Below are positions 16,885 to 25,571 of a stretch of DNA of 64,000 nt, in pieces. Location: contig NZ_CP151635.1 in the NCBI RefSeq assembly GCF_038397735.1, positions 806,001 through 870,000 of the forward strand, written 5' to 3'. The first letter of the stretch is position 1, and every line of letters starts with the position of its first letter. The DNA comes from Microbacterium sp. LWH13-1.2. GTDB taxonomy: Bacteria > Actinomycetota > Actinomycetes > Actinomycetales > Microbacteriaceae. The translations under genes were made by a program, and so were the position numbers. The notes under the pieces are model-generated. The model was not told the DNA's origin, did not search any database, and was given only the letters and a program-made list of their open reading frames with translations.

Positions 16885-18003
16885 CTATCCGAGGGTCATC
16901 GGGAGCGAGCGGCCGGCGAGTCCGCGTCCCTGGGCGGCGAGGGTGCGAGCGAGGTCGCGGATCGCCATCGCCGCGGCATCGGTGCTGTCGCTGAGGACGA
17001 TCGGGACGCCCATGTCTCCTCCGGTGCGCAGCGCAGTGCTGAGCGGGATCGAGGCGAGCAGCGGAACGGGGTGCGACTCGGACAGGGCCTCGGCCACGGC
17101 CGCACCTCCACCTGAGCCGAACAGGTCGATCACCGTGCCGTCCGGCAGGGTGAAGGCACCCATGTTCTCGACGACGCCGATGACCCGCTGACCGGTCTGG
17201 CGGGCGACGAGCCCGCTGCGGATCGCCACGTCGGATGCGGCGGCCTGCGGCGTCGTGACGACGAGGACCTCGGCGTGGGGAAGCAGCTGGCCGATCGAGA
17301 TGGCGATGTCGCCGGTGCCCGGGGGCATGTCGATCAGCAGGATGTCGAGGTCGCCGAAGAAAACGTCGGTCAGGAACTGCTGCACCGTGCGGTGCAGCAT
17401 CGGCCCGCGCCAGGCGACCACGGCCTCGCCGTCGCGGAGGAACATGCCGATCGAGATGGTCTTCACCCCGTGCGCCACAGGCGGAAGCATGAGGTCGTCG
17501 ATGCGGGTCGGCTGAGTTCCGGCCGGGATGCCGAGCAGACCCGGGATCGAGAACCCATGCACGTCGGCGTCCATCAGGCCCACGGCCAGTCCCTGATCGG
17601 CGAGGGAGGCCGCGAGATTCGCGGTCACGGTGGACTTGCCCACTCCGCCCTTGCCGCTGGAGACGAGGATCACACGAGTGAGCGAATCCGGGCCGAACGG
17701 CATCTGGCGAGCGGGGCGTCCGTCGCGGAGCTTCTCGGTGAGGGCCTTGCGCTCGGTCGGGGTCATCACGCCGACCTCGACGTCGACCTCGGTGACACCG
17801 GGTACGGATGCCGCGGCGGCGCGCACATCGGACTCGATGCGGGCCGCTGCGGGGCACCCCACGATCGTGAGCACGATGGCGACGTGCGCGTGACCGCCCT
17901 CGACCGCGATCTCCCTCACCATGTCGAGGTCGCCGATCGGCCGCCGCAGTTCAGGGTCGCTGACGGCCGCGACCGCAGCGCGGACGGACTCGGCGGAACT
18001 CAT
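16885..18003 (-). CDS. mrp: Mrp/NBP35-family P-loop ATPase (iron-sulfur carrier type)
   Basis: This 372-residue protein has an N-terminal MIP18/DUF59-like domain (about residues 1-90) and a ParA/MinD-type ATPase with deviant Walker A SSGKGGVGKST (about 114-124), Walker B LLIDMPPGTGD and VVENMGAF. The family binds and transfers Fe-S clusters. The CxxC motif of ApbC/NBP35 that follows VVENMG is absent here; the residues are TLPDGTVI. The same loss is, as I recall, seen in the mycobacterial Mrp, so Fe-S handling must use other ligands or another role. Its start overlaps the DUF1003 stop by 4 bases. Confidence 0.9.
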   Translation of the reverse strand: MSSAESVRAAVAAVSDPELRRPIGDLDMVREIAVEGGHAHVAIVLTIVGCPAAARIESDVRAAAASVPGVTEVDVEVGVMTPTERKALTEKLRDGRPARQMPFGPDSLTRVILVSSGKGGVGKSTVTANLAASLADQGLAVGLMDADVHGFSIPGLLGIPAGTQPTRIDDLMLPPVAHGVKTISIGMFLRDGEAVVAWRGPMLHRTVQQFLTDVFFGDLDILLIDMPPGTGDIAISIGQLLPHAEVLVVTTPQAAASDVAIRSGLVARQTGQRVIGVVENMGAFTLPDGTVIDLFGSGGGAAVAEALSESHPVPLLASIPLSTALRTGGDMGVPIVLSDSTDAAAMAIRDLARTLAAQGRGLAGRSLPMTLG

Positions 18004-18545
18004 GATGCGGATCGCCCGCCGGAGCGTCGTTCGGCGGTCGGCGCGTCGTCGCTCTCGCCGAGCTCGGCCATAAGGGCCTTGAGCTCCTGGCGGAGGACAT
18101 CGCGCGTCACGACCTGGTTGGTGCGCTCCTCGAGCGCCATGCGCAGAGCGACGATCTCACGGGCGAGGTACTCGGTGTCGGCGAGGTTGCGCTCGGCGCG
18201 CTGACGGTCCTGCTCGATCTGCACGCGGTCGCGGTCGTCCTGGCGGTTCTGCGCGAGCAGGATCAGGGGAGCGGCGTACGACGCCTGCAGCGAGAGCATC
18301 AGGGTGAGGGCCGTGAAGCCGAGCGCCGCGTCATCGAAGCGCAGGTGATCGGGCAGCAGCGTGTTCCAGCAGATCCAGAGCACGCAGAACAGCGTGAGGA
18401 TCAGCAGGAACGCGGGGGTGCCCATGGCGCGGGCGACCCATTCGGTGAAGCGCCCGAAACGGTCGCGCGACGTCGACCGCTGGCGAGAGGTGCCGCGGCC
18501 CAGAGGAGCGTCGAGCTGAGGCGAGCGGGAGCGGGAGCGTGCCAT
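18000..18545 (-). CDS. DUF1003 membrane protein
   Basis: This 181-residue protein matches DUF1003: a basic N terminus, two transmembrane helices (about residues 45-62 and 73-95, including WICWNTLLP and TLMLSLQASYAAPLILLAQNR) and a charged C-terminal coiled coil. The function is unknown. It is translationally coupled on both sides: it overlaps the stop of the MgtE-N/CBS gene by 1 base and the mrp start by 4 bases. The four-gene order matches actinobacterial MgtE-like-DUF1003-Mrp operons, which suggests a shared ion or metal role. Confidence 0.88.
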   Translation of the reverse strand: MARSRSRSPQLDAPLGRGTSRQRSTSRDRFGRFTEWVARAMGTPAFLLILTLFCVLWICWNTLLPDHLRFDDAALGFTALTLMLSLQASYAAPLILLAQNRQDDRDRVQIEQDRQRAERNLADTEYLAREIVALRMALEERTNQVVTRDVLRQELKALMAELGESDDAPTAERRSGGRSAS

Positions 18546-19809
18546 CAGCGCACCTCCTTCGGGACAGTCGGCTCGTCGCTGTCGTGCGTGCGCCAGTCGT
18601 CGGGGAGCAGGTAATCGAGGACGTCGTCGATGCTGATCGCGCCGACCAGACGGTGCGCGGTGTCGATCACCGGCAGAGAGACGAGGTCGTAGCTGGCGAG
18701 CATGCGGGCGACCTCAGCGGCGGAGGCCGTGACGTGCACCGGCTCGAGGCTGTCGTCCATGATGGCGCCGAGTCGCTCATGAGGGGGGTAGCGCAGCATC
18801 CGCTGGAAGTGCACCATACCGAGCAGGCGGCCGGTCGGCGTCTCGAAGGGTGGCAGAGTCACGAAGACCGCCGCCGCGAGGGCAGGGTGCAGCTCGTGTC
18901 GGCGGATGAGAGCGAGGGCCTCCGCCACCGTGGCATCGGCGGAGAGGATGATCGGCTCCGGGGTCATCAGACCACCCGCGGTATCGGGGCCGTAGCGGAG
19001 CAGCATCCTGACATCTTCTGCCTCTTCCGGCTCCATCAGCTCGAGCAGCTGCTCGAGCCGGTTGGGCGGAAGCTGGGCGAGGAGGTCGGCCGCGTCGTCG
19101 GGCTCCATCTGGTCGAGGATGTCGGCGGCGCGCTCGTCGCCCAGGCGATCGAGGATGTGCACCTGCTCGTCCTCGGGCATCTCCTCGAGGGCGTCGGCGA
19201 GGCGGTCGTCGGAGAGCTCCTCGGCGACCTCGATCATGCGCTGCTGCGGCAGATCGAGCAGGGTGTTCGCGAGGTCGGCTGCGTGCAGCTCGGAGTAGGA
19301 CGCGACGAGCTGCTCTGCCGACTGCGCCTCTCCGGGTGAATGCTGCTCCGCGACCTCGCTCCAGGCGGCGAACGTGGTCGGGCCCTTCGCGAACGGCGAC
19401 GCGCTGGTCTTCGGTCGGCGGAGGAAGAGCTGGCTGACGGCCCACTCGCCGAGGCGGTTGGGCTCGATCGCCACGTCTTCGATCACGGCGGTGCCGGTCC
19501 CGTCGACGAGGCTCACCCGTCGGCCGAGCAGCTCGGCCAGGACGCGCACCTCGCCGGCACGCGGCGAGAACCGCCGCACGTTGATGAGACCCGTGCTGAT
19601 GACCTGGCCGGCGCGGATCGACGTCACACGTCCGATCGAGAGGAAGACGTGTCGACGCCCGGGGATCTCGACCACGAGGCCGATCACGCGCGGGGCCGCC
19701 GTACTTCGGTACACGATGACGACATCACGGACTTTGCCGAGCCGGTCGCCCACGGGGTCGAAGACGGCGCACCCTGCAAGACGCGCGGCGAATACCCGTT
19801 GTGTGCTCA
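18545..19809 (-). CDS. Soluble MgtE-N/CBS domain protein with PRC-barrel
   Basis: This protein of about 421 residues begins with a PRC-barrel-like region (about 1-140), then an MgtE N-terminal superhelix (about 160-275; repeated LP..R..ELLEEM..), then paired CBS domains (about 285-400; AGGLMTPEPIILSADATV). The whole MgtE transmembrane channel is missing, so it cannot conduct magnesium by itself. It may sense Mg2+ or nucleotides and act on the DUF1003 protein or another channel. Start is GTG at 19808-19810 (on the minus strand). It is the first gene of the operon and carries a leaderless-type promoter. Confidence 0.88.
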
Positions 19810-19816
19810 CTCATCC

Positions 19817-19822
19817 AGCGTA
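19817..19822 (-). promoter_or_regulatory. -10 box TACGCT for the MgtE-N/CBS operon
   Basis: On the minus strand TACGCT-GGATGA-GTG gives a six-base spacer to the start. Confidence 0.6.
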
Positions 19823-19922
19823 GTGCGCAGGGCCTGTCCGGGTGCTGCCCGGAGCGTCGCGCCGACGCCTCGGCCCGACACGCGCCCGGCCCGCGCATCG
19901 GCAGGCATGGAACAATGGCGGG

Positions 19923-20675
19923 ATGAGCATGCTGAACCGTCCAGCTGACAGCCGCGATGAAGGCGAGATCGTCGCCTCCACCCGCGATTACGAAGGCGCC
20001 CAGAAGACGGTGTCGAAACTGATCGCCCAGGAGGTGCCAGCCAGAGACATCGCGATCATCGGGCAGAGCGTCCGCACGGTCGAGCGCATCACCGGTCGCC
20101 TCGGCTACGCGGCCGCGGCCCGGTCGGGCGCCATCAACGGCGTGCTCATCGGTCTCTTCCTCTCGGCGATCCTCGTGATCGGCAACCCGGAGGTGCCGAT
20201 CCAGCTGTTCGTCGGGTTCGTGTTCATCGGTGTCGCCCTCGGAATGCTGCTGAGCCTGGTCACCTATGCGATCGTTCGGCGCCGCCGCGATTTCGCGAGC
20301 GTCACGCAGTTCGCGGCCGACCACTACGAGGTCCGCGTGCAGGCGGCATCACTGGCGAAGGCACGTCTGGCCCTCGGCGCAGCCAAGCCCGCTCCGGTGC
20401 GCGCACCTGTGGACCTCGACGAGCCGCCCCGATACGGCGAACGCATCACCCCCGGCGGCCACACGGCGCCGACTCCGCCCGCGACCCCCGTCGAGCCGAC
20501 GCCCGGCCCCGATCAGGCCCCCGGATCCGAGCCGACACCGCCTCTGGGAGGCGGCCAGAACCCCCCGGCAGAGCCCGCGATCCCGCCGCGGCCGGCAGAT
20601 CCGGCCGGGCCGCCCGCCGAGGCTCCGGGTTCCGGTGCAGCCGGTATTCCGCCGAAGTCGGCGGAGCCCGCCTGA
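19923..20675 (+). CDS. General-stress-protein-like (YflT-type) membrane protein
   Basis: This 250-residue protein has an N-terminal YflT/GSP17M-like domain (ASTRDYEGAQKTVSKLIAQ, then VPARDIAIIGQSV), two hydrophobic segments (about residues 76-92 and 96-116) and a long Pro/Ala-rich C terminus that is probably disordered. The function is unknown; related Bacillus proteins are induced by stress. Start ATG 19923 is preceded by AACAAT six bases upstream. The stop TGA overlaps the next start (TGATG). Confidence 0.82.
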   Translation: MSMLNRPADSRDEGEIVASTRDYEGAQKTVSKLIAQEVPARDIAIIGQSVRTVERITGRLGYAAAARSGAINGVLIGLFLSAILVIGNPEVPIQLFVGFVFIGVALGMLLSLVTYAIVRRRRDFASVTQFAADHYEVRVQAASLAKARLALGAAKPAPVRAPVDLDEPPRYGERITPGGHTAPTPPATPVEPTPGPDQAPGSEPTPPLGGGQNPPAEPAIPPRPADPAGPPAEAPGSGAAGIPPKSAEPA

Positions 20676-21415
20676 TGACGAACCCGAACAGCGAGACGAA
20701 CCCGCTCTCCGATTCGACCACAGAGGCGCAGACGCCGGCTCCGTCGCCGTACGAGTCCGTTCCGCCTGCACCGCCGGTACCGCCTGCGCCGACAGAAGGA
20801 CCGCTGCCTCCGGTCCCGCCGCAGACGCCGGTCTACGGCGATGCCCCGCCGCTGGCGCCCGCGTACGCACCGCCGCAAGCTCCCGGGCACTCACTGCCGC
20901 AAGCTCCCCCCTACGCCCAACCGCAGGGGCCCGCGTACGGATACCCGCAGCAGCACCCCGGTCACCCCGCTCCCGGGTACCCCGCAGGGGGCTACCCGGT
21001 CGGCACCTATCCGGCTGCCGTCCCGCCGCGTGGCCTGCTGCCGTGGGCGCTGGGCCTGCTGATCCTCATCCCCTTCCCATTCCTCGGCGGACTCGCGTCC
21101 GGGATCGCGATGGCGGTCAGTGGCGGAGCCTCCCGTCGCTTCGGGGGAGTAGCGCGGGATAACGCGCGGGCAGCACTGAACTGGGGCCTGACCTACCTGC
21201 TCGTCTCGACGGTCCTTCTGGTCTCGCATTTCGTTCTGCTGTTCTCGTTGACGGCTGACTCTCCGACCTCGGGCTTCTACCCGATCGGGATCCCGATCAC
21301 GATCTACTTCGCGCTCTCGGTGCTGCACCTCGTCCTCGTGATCGTCGGCATGGTCCGAGCAGCGGGTGGCAAGGTCATGAGGGTGCCCTTCGCGATCCCG
21401 TATCTCCGCCGCTGA
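20675..21415 (+). CDS. DUF4870-family membrane protein with Pro-rich N terminus
   Basis: This 246-residue protein starts with about 120 Pro/Gln/Ala/Tyr-rich residues, probably disordered, followed by about three transmembrane helices (LLPWALGLLILIPFPFLGGL, YLLVSTVLLVSHFVLLFSL, YFALSVLHLVLVIVGMVRA). The region SRRFGGVARDNARAALNWGL between the first two helices is the usual DUF4870 signature. It is coupled by TGATG overlaps to the genes on both sides. The function is unknown. Confidence 0.85.
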   Translation: MTNPNSETNPLSDSTTEAQTPAPSPYESVPPAPPVPPAPTEGPLPPVPPQTPVYGDAPPLAPAYAPPQAPGHSLPQAPPYAQPQGPAYGYPQQHPGHPAPGYPAGGYPVGTYPAAVPPRGLLPWALGLLILIPFPFLGGLASGIAMAVSGGASRRFGGVARDNARAALNWGLTYLLVSTVLLVSHFVLLFSLTADSPTSGFYPIGIPITIYFALSVLHLVLVIVGMVRAAGGKVMRVPFAIPYLRR

Positions 21416-22065
21416 TGACGGTCATCCCGGTCGAGCTGCCCACGGGGACGGCGACGGTCTCCGCGGACTGGGCTCCCGGGACGAACGGTGCGACCGTCGT
21501 CATCGCGCACGGCGCGGGCACGGGCAAGGACCATCCCTTCCTCACGGGCTTCGCCGACGCGCTCGGGGCGCTCGGATTCTCGACGTTGCGGTTCAACTTC
21601 CCGTACGTGGAGCAGGGCCGCAGGATGCCTGGACCGGCAGCGCACGCGATCGCGACGTGGAACGCGGTCGTCGCCTTCGCCCGCGAACAGGACCCCGCGG
21701 CGACGATCTGGGCCACCGGCAAGTCCTACGGCGGGCGCATGGCCTCCATGGCGGTGTCCGAGGGACTCACCGTCGACGGCCTCGCCTACCTCGGCTATCC
21801 TCTGCACGCGCCGGGCAAGCCCGAGAAGCCGCGCGCGGAGCACCTGCCGCCGATCCTCGTCCCTCAGCTCTTCATCGAGGGCACGAACGATCCGTTCATC
21901 CAGCCGGTGGCACAGTTCGACGACGTCATCGCCACCTGCCAGGACGCGCGGGTCATCTGGATCGAGGGCGGCGGCCACACCTTCGAGGTGAAGGGCCGCA
22001 AGCGCCCGGCATCCGACATCGGCGCGTCGCTCGCGCCTTTCGTCGCGGAGTTCGCCCGGCCCTGA
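21415..22065 (+). CDS. Alpha/beta hydrolase, dienelactone/TEX30-like
   Basis: This 216-residue protein has the alpha/beta-hydrolase fold with VIAHGAGTGKDHPFL (oxyanion region) and the nucleophile elbow TGKSYGGRMAS. The acidic residue is near FIEGTNDPF and the histidine in EGGGHTFEVKGR. It belongs to the small TEX30/PF20408-type clade; the substrate is unknown. It overlaps the upstream gene by TGATG. The full catalytic triad is present, so it should be active. Confidence 0.85.
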   Translation: MTVIPVELPTGTATVSADWAPGTNGATVVIAHGAGTGKDHPFLTGFADALGALGFSTLRFNFPYVEQGRRMPGPAAHAIATWNAVVAFAREQDPAATIWATGKSYGGRMASMAVSEGLTVDGLAYLGYPLHAPGKPEKPRAEHLPPILVPQLFIEGTNDPFIQPVAQFDDVIATCQDARVIWIEGGGHTFEVKGRKRPASDIGASLAPFVAEFARP

Positions 22066-22077
22066 CAGCATGGCAGG

Positions 22078-22815
22078 GTGAGCCTCGAACGAATCGCCCT
22101 GATCTCGGATGTGCACGGCAACCTGACCGCTCTCGAGGCGGTGCTCGCCGACATCGCGCGTCGCGGGATCACCCGCATCGTCAATCTCGGGGATACAGCG
22201 GGCAAGGGGCCGCGAGGAGAGGATGCGGTGCAGCGCTGCCGCGCCGTGTGCGAGCTGAATGTCCGTGGCAACTGGGACGACTTCCTCCCCACGATCCCCG
22301 ACGACGGACCGCTCGAGATGGTCTGGTGGCGTGACGAGCTGTCGCCGTCGAGCAGGGAATGGCTCGCGGCGCTTCCGCTGAGCGCCGATCTCGAGCTCAG
22401 CGGTCGTCGGATCCGGCTGTTCCATGCATCGGCGCAGAGCCCTCATGTCAGGGTGCACTTCCACCACACGCCCGAGCAGTTCTCCGCGATGTTCGAGGCG
22501 ACCGAGATGACGGGTGATGGCCCCGCTCCCGACGTCGTGGGCTACGCCGACATCCACGACGCCTACATCGAATCGAATGACGGACGCACGCTGTTCAACG
22601 TCGGCAGCGTCGGCAACCCGCTCGACACTCCGGTTCCGTCCTACGTGATCCTCGAAGGCGGGGCATCGTCCGACGATCCTTTCGGCGTGCAGTTCGTGCG
22701 GGTGCCGTATGACGTCGAGGCCGAGATCGCGGTGGCTGAGTCGCTCGACATGCCCACCGCCGATGTCTGGTCGGTCGAGCTCCGCACCGCCGTGTACCGG
22801 GGGCGGCAGTCATGA
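22078..22815 (+). CDS. Calcineurin-like metallophosphoesterase
   Basis: This 245-residue protein has the metallophosphoesterase motifs ALISDVHGNLTAL, NLGDTAGKGP, NVRGNWDD, the His of FHASAQSPH and the late NVGSVGNPLD. This is the YfcE/DR1281-like or ApaH-like small phosphoesterase fold with two metals. The natural substrate is unknown. The start is GTG 22078, with a weak CAGCAT box six bases upstream and no Shine-Dalgarno sequence. Its stop overlaps the VOC gene start (ATGA). Confidence 0.88.
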   Translation: MSLERIALISDVHGNLTALEAVLADIARRGITRIVNLGDTAGKGPRGEDAVQRCRAVCELNVRGNWDDFLPTIPDDGPLEMVWWRDELSPSSREWLAALPLSADLELSGRRIRLFHASAQSPHVRVHFHHTPEQFSAMFEATEMTGDGPAPDVVGYADIHDAYIESNDGRTLFNVGSVGNPLDTPVPSYVILEGGASSDDPFGVQFVRVPYDVEAEIAVAESLDMPTADVWSVELRTAVYRGRQS

Positions 22816-23225
22816 AAGGGCTGCATCACGTCGAGATCTGGGTGCCCGACATCGATGAGGCAGTGACCAGCTGGGGGTGGCTGCTCGCACGACTGGGTCT
22901 CGAGTTCACGAGTGAGTGGTCGGATGGCCGCACGTGGGATTCCGGGAGTGCCTATGTGACGCTCACTACCTCGCCGAACCTCACGTCTGCCGCACATGAC
23001 CGGCGTCGTGCGGGGGTGAACCACCTGGCCTTCTGGGGCGGGACCCGCTACGAGGTCGATGCCGTGCTGGCGGACGCGGAGGCGCACGGGTGGCATCCGC
23101 TGTACCACGAGAGGTATCCGCACGCCGGCGGACCGGACCACTATGCGGGATGGGTGGAGAACGCGCAGGGGTTCAAGGTCGAGATCGTCGCGGAGTCACA
23201 CGACGAGGCATCACCCGAGGGATGA
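22812..23225 (+). CDS. VOC-family (glyoxalase/dioxygenase-like) protein
   Basis: This 137-residue protein begins MKGLHHVEIWVPDIDEAV, the usual first VOC strand with a metal-ligand His, and ends with GPDHYAGWVENAQGFKVEIVAE, which contains the second His and the Glu of the site. The substrate is unknown. It overlaps the phosphoesterase by ATGA, and its 3' end overlaps the convergent phosphotransferase by 15 bp. Confidence 0.87.
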   Translation: MKGLHHVEIWVPDIDEAVTSWGWLLARLGLEFTSEWSDGRTWDSGSAYVTLTTSPNLTSAAHDRRRAGVNHLAFWGGTRYEVDAVLADAEAHGWHPLYHERYPHAGGPDHYAGWVENAQGFKVEIVAESHDEASPEG

Positions 23226-24103
23226 GAGCTCGGCGTCGTCGAGCAGCCGCTGCACGGTCGACAGCCCGAGGTCGCTCATGGCGGGGTTGGAGTCCTCGTA
23301 GTACCAGCCGAGCCCCATCGCCTGCTGCAGAGCCCATGCCGCCCCCGCATCCATTCGACGTCTTCCGAGCCCAGCCGGTCTCGGACGACCCGGCGACGAC
23401 GGGCGTCGAACAGATGCCAGGCGGCGACGAGGTCGAGCGCAGGATCCGCCGCTCCGAAGCCGCCTCCGTCGCGCACGCCGACCAGGCGATCCTCTGAGAC
23501 CAGGAGGTTGAAAGGTGTGAGGTCCCGATGGCTCATGACATCAGGACCCGAGGAGGGGAGGGAGCGCAGAGCATCCCAGAGCGTCCGCACGCGATCGGTG
23601 TCCAGCAGGTGCCCGCTCCGCTCGACGCACAGCGCGATCCACTCGTCGTGGTCGGTGAGGATGCTTCCGCGACCGTGGCCGTCGAAGACGCATCCGCGCA
23701 CATCCGTCGCCCGGAGAGCTCTGATCAGCCCGGCGACGTCGAACGCCAGCGAATCGGATGTCGCGTGGCGATGGTGGCTCGCAGTCTCTCCCGGCACCCA
23801 GGTCTGTGCCGACCACGACGACGGATAGTCCGGGGATGCCGTGGCGATACCGACAGGCCGTGGCGCCGCCACCGGGCACACCGCAGCGAACGCCGACATC
23901 GCGTCGGCCTCGGCGGTCAGCGCCGCCTCGGTCTCTCCGGTGAGCGGAAATCGCGCCGCGAGATCGTCGCCGATGCGGAAGATCGCGTTCACCGTCCCCG
24001 CCGTGGGGACCCGCCGCAGCGGCATCAGGGCGAACTCGGGAAACCGCCGGGCGATCAGACGCCCGGCGGTCTCGTCGGTGAGCTCGAGCTCGCCCTCATG
24101 CAT
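23211..24103 (-). pseudogene. Aminoglycoside-phosphotransferase-like protein with a 3' frameshift
   Basis: The first 255 or so residues are a normal APH-fold kinase: an N-lobe with the nucleotide region, catalytic loop SHRDLTPFNLL and metal Asp in VGVRDGGGFGAADPALDLVAAW. After DVEWMRG the frame drifts into unrelated residues. Reading one base over restores a family-like tail (AAWALQQAMGLGWYYED, then NPAMSDLGLSTVQRLLDD) ending at TGA 23211-23213. The break is in a run of five C's at 23342-23346; six would give MRGAAW. This is a deletion or a base-call error; the uncorrected protein is 275 residues and the restored one 297. It lies 9 bases after the aminopeptidase gene. Kinase activity is unproven. 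Confidence 0.78.
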
Positions 24104-24112
24104 CGGGCAGAT

Positions 24113-25534
24113 TCAGCCCTGGACCCGAGCGATCCACGCCTCGACCTCGTCGGCCGTGCGGGGGATGTCTGCCGACAGGTTGACCGGGCCGTCCTCCGTC
24201 ATCAGGATGTCGTCCTCGATGCGCACTCCGATGCCGCGGTACTCCGCTGGCACGGTGAGGTCGTCGATCTGGAAGTACAGGCCAGGCTCGATCGTGAACA
24301 CCATGCCCGGGGCAAGGATGCCGTCGTAGTACATCTCACGGCGGGCCTGAGCGCAATCGTGCACGTCGATGCCGAGGTGGTGCGACGTGCCGTGCACCAT
24401 GTAGCGGCGGTGCTGTCCTCCCGCGTCGCCGTCGAGGGCCTCCTGGGCGGTCACGGGCAGCAGACCCCATTCGGCGACACGTGCGGCGATCACCCGCATG
24501 GCGGCTTCGTGCACCTCGCGGAAGCGCACTCCGATCCGTGCTGCGGCGAAGGCGGCGTCCGCAGCCTCGCGGACGGTCTCGTAGACGCGACGCTGGACCT
24601 CGGTGAAAGTGCCGGAGACCGGCAGAGTACGGGTGATGTCGGCGGTGTACAGGCTGTCGGCCTCGACACCCGCATCGACGAGGATCAGATCCCCGGGGAC
24701 GACGGTGCCGTCGTTGCGCGTCCAGTGCAGGTAGCACGCGTGAGGGCCGGAGGCGGCGATCGTGTCGTAGCCCTCGCCGTTGCCGTCCTCCCGGGCTCGG
24801 CGGTGGAACACGCCCTCGACGACGCGCTCGCCGCGTGGGTGCGCGATCGCCTCGGGGAGCGAGCGGATCACGTCCTCGAAGCCCTGAGCGGTGATGTCGA
24901 CCGCGCGGCGCATCTCGGCGATCTCGAACTCGTCCTTGACCAGACGCAGCTCGGAGACGAAGCGGGTGAGGTCGTCATCCTCGTCGAGCACCAGCTCGCC
25001 GTCGACTGCGGCGAACCGGTCGAGGTGCTGCGTCTCGACCGCGAGGTCGGCGGCGACTCCTGCGAGTGAGGGACGGGGGCCGATCCAGAACTCCCCGACC
25101 GTGGCGTCCGCGTAGAACTCGGTCGTCGTGCGGTCCGCCCGCTCACGGAAGTAGAGGGTGACGTCATGACCGGCGTCGGTGGGGTCGAAGACGAGGATCG
25201 AATCGGGTTCGGAATCCGAGGCCCACCCTGTGAGGTGCGCGAATGCCGAATGCGCGCGGTACGGGTAGTCGGTGTCGTTGCTGCGCTGCTTCAGAGAACC
25301 TGCGGGGATGACGAGGCGCTTGCCGGGGAACGCGGCCGAGACGGCTGCCCGGCGGGTCGCCGCGTACGAGGCCTGTGCGCGAGGTGCGGGGATCGACTCA
25401 GGGCGCTCCGCCCAACCGGTCGAGATCGTGTCGAGGAAGCCGCGGGGGAAGGGCTGCTTGCGGTTCGTCGTCGTCGCCTCGACGGGGGTCTCTGCGGTGG
25501 GCTCTGCGATCGTGTCGCGCTCTGCGGTGCTCAT
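24113..25534 (-). CDS. pepP: Xaa-Pro aminopeptidase (M24B, PepP-like)
   Basis: This 473-residue metallopeptidase has an N-terminal creatinase-like domain (about 50-220) and a C-terminal pita-bread domain. Metal ligands are visible in LVDAGVEADSLYTADITR (two Asp), VHGTSHHLGIDVHD (His), FTIEPGLY (Glu) and GVRIEDDILM (Glu). It removes the N-terminal residue before proline, typically in peptide turnover. A CAGACT-GGAGGG-ATG arrangement lies upstream. It is followed by the phosphotransferase gene on the same strand. Confidence 0.94.
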   Translation of the reverse strand: MSTAERDTIAEPTAETPVEATTTNRKQPFPRGFLDTISTGWAERPESIPAPRAQASYAATRRAAVSAAFPGKRLVIPAGSLKQRSNDTDYPYRAHSAFAHLTGWASDSEPDSILVFDPTDAGHDVTLYFRERADRTTTEFYADATVGEFWIGPRPSLAGVAADLAVETQHLDRFAAVDGELVLDEDDDLTRFVSELRLVKDEFEIAEMRRAVDITAQGFEDVIRSLPEAIAHPRGERVVEGVFHRRAREDGNGEGYDTIAASGPHACYLHWTRNDGTVVPGDLILVDAGVEADSLYTADITRTLPVSGTFTEVQRRVYETVREAADAAFAAARIGVRFREVHEAAMRVIAARVAEWGLLPVTAQEALDGDAGGQHRRYMVHGTSHHLGIDVHDCAQARREMYYDGILAPGMVFTIEPGLYFQIDDLTVPAEYRGIGVRIEDDILMTEDGPVNLSADIPRTADEVEAWIARVQG

Positions 25535-25571
25535 CCCTCCAGTCTGTCACCTGCGCGACGGACGCGGGATG

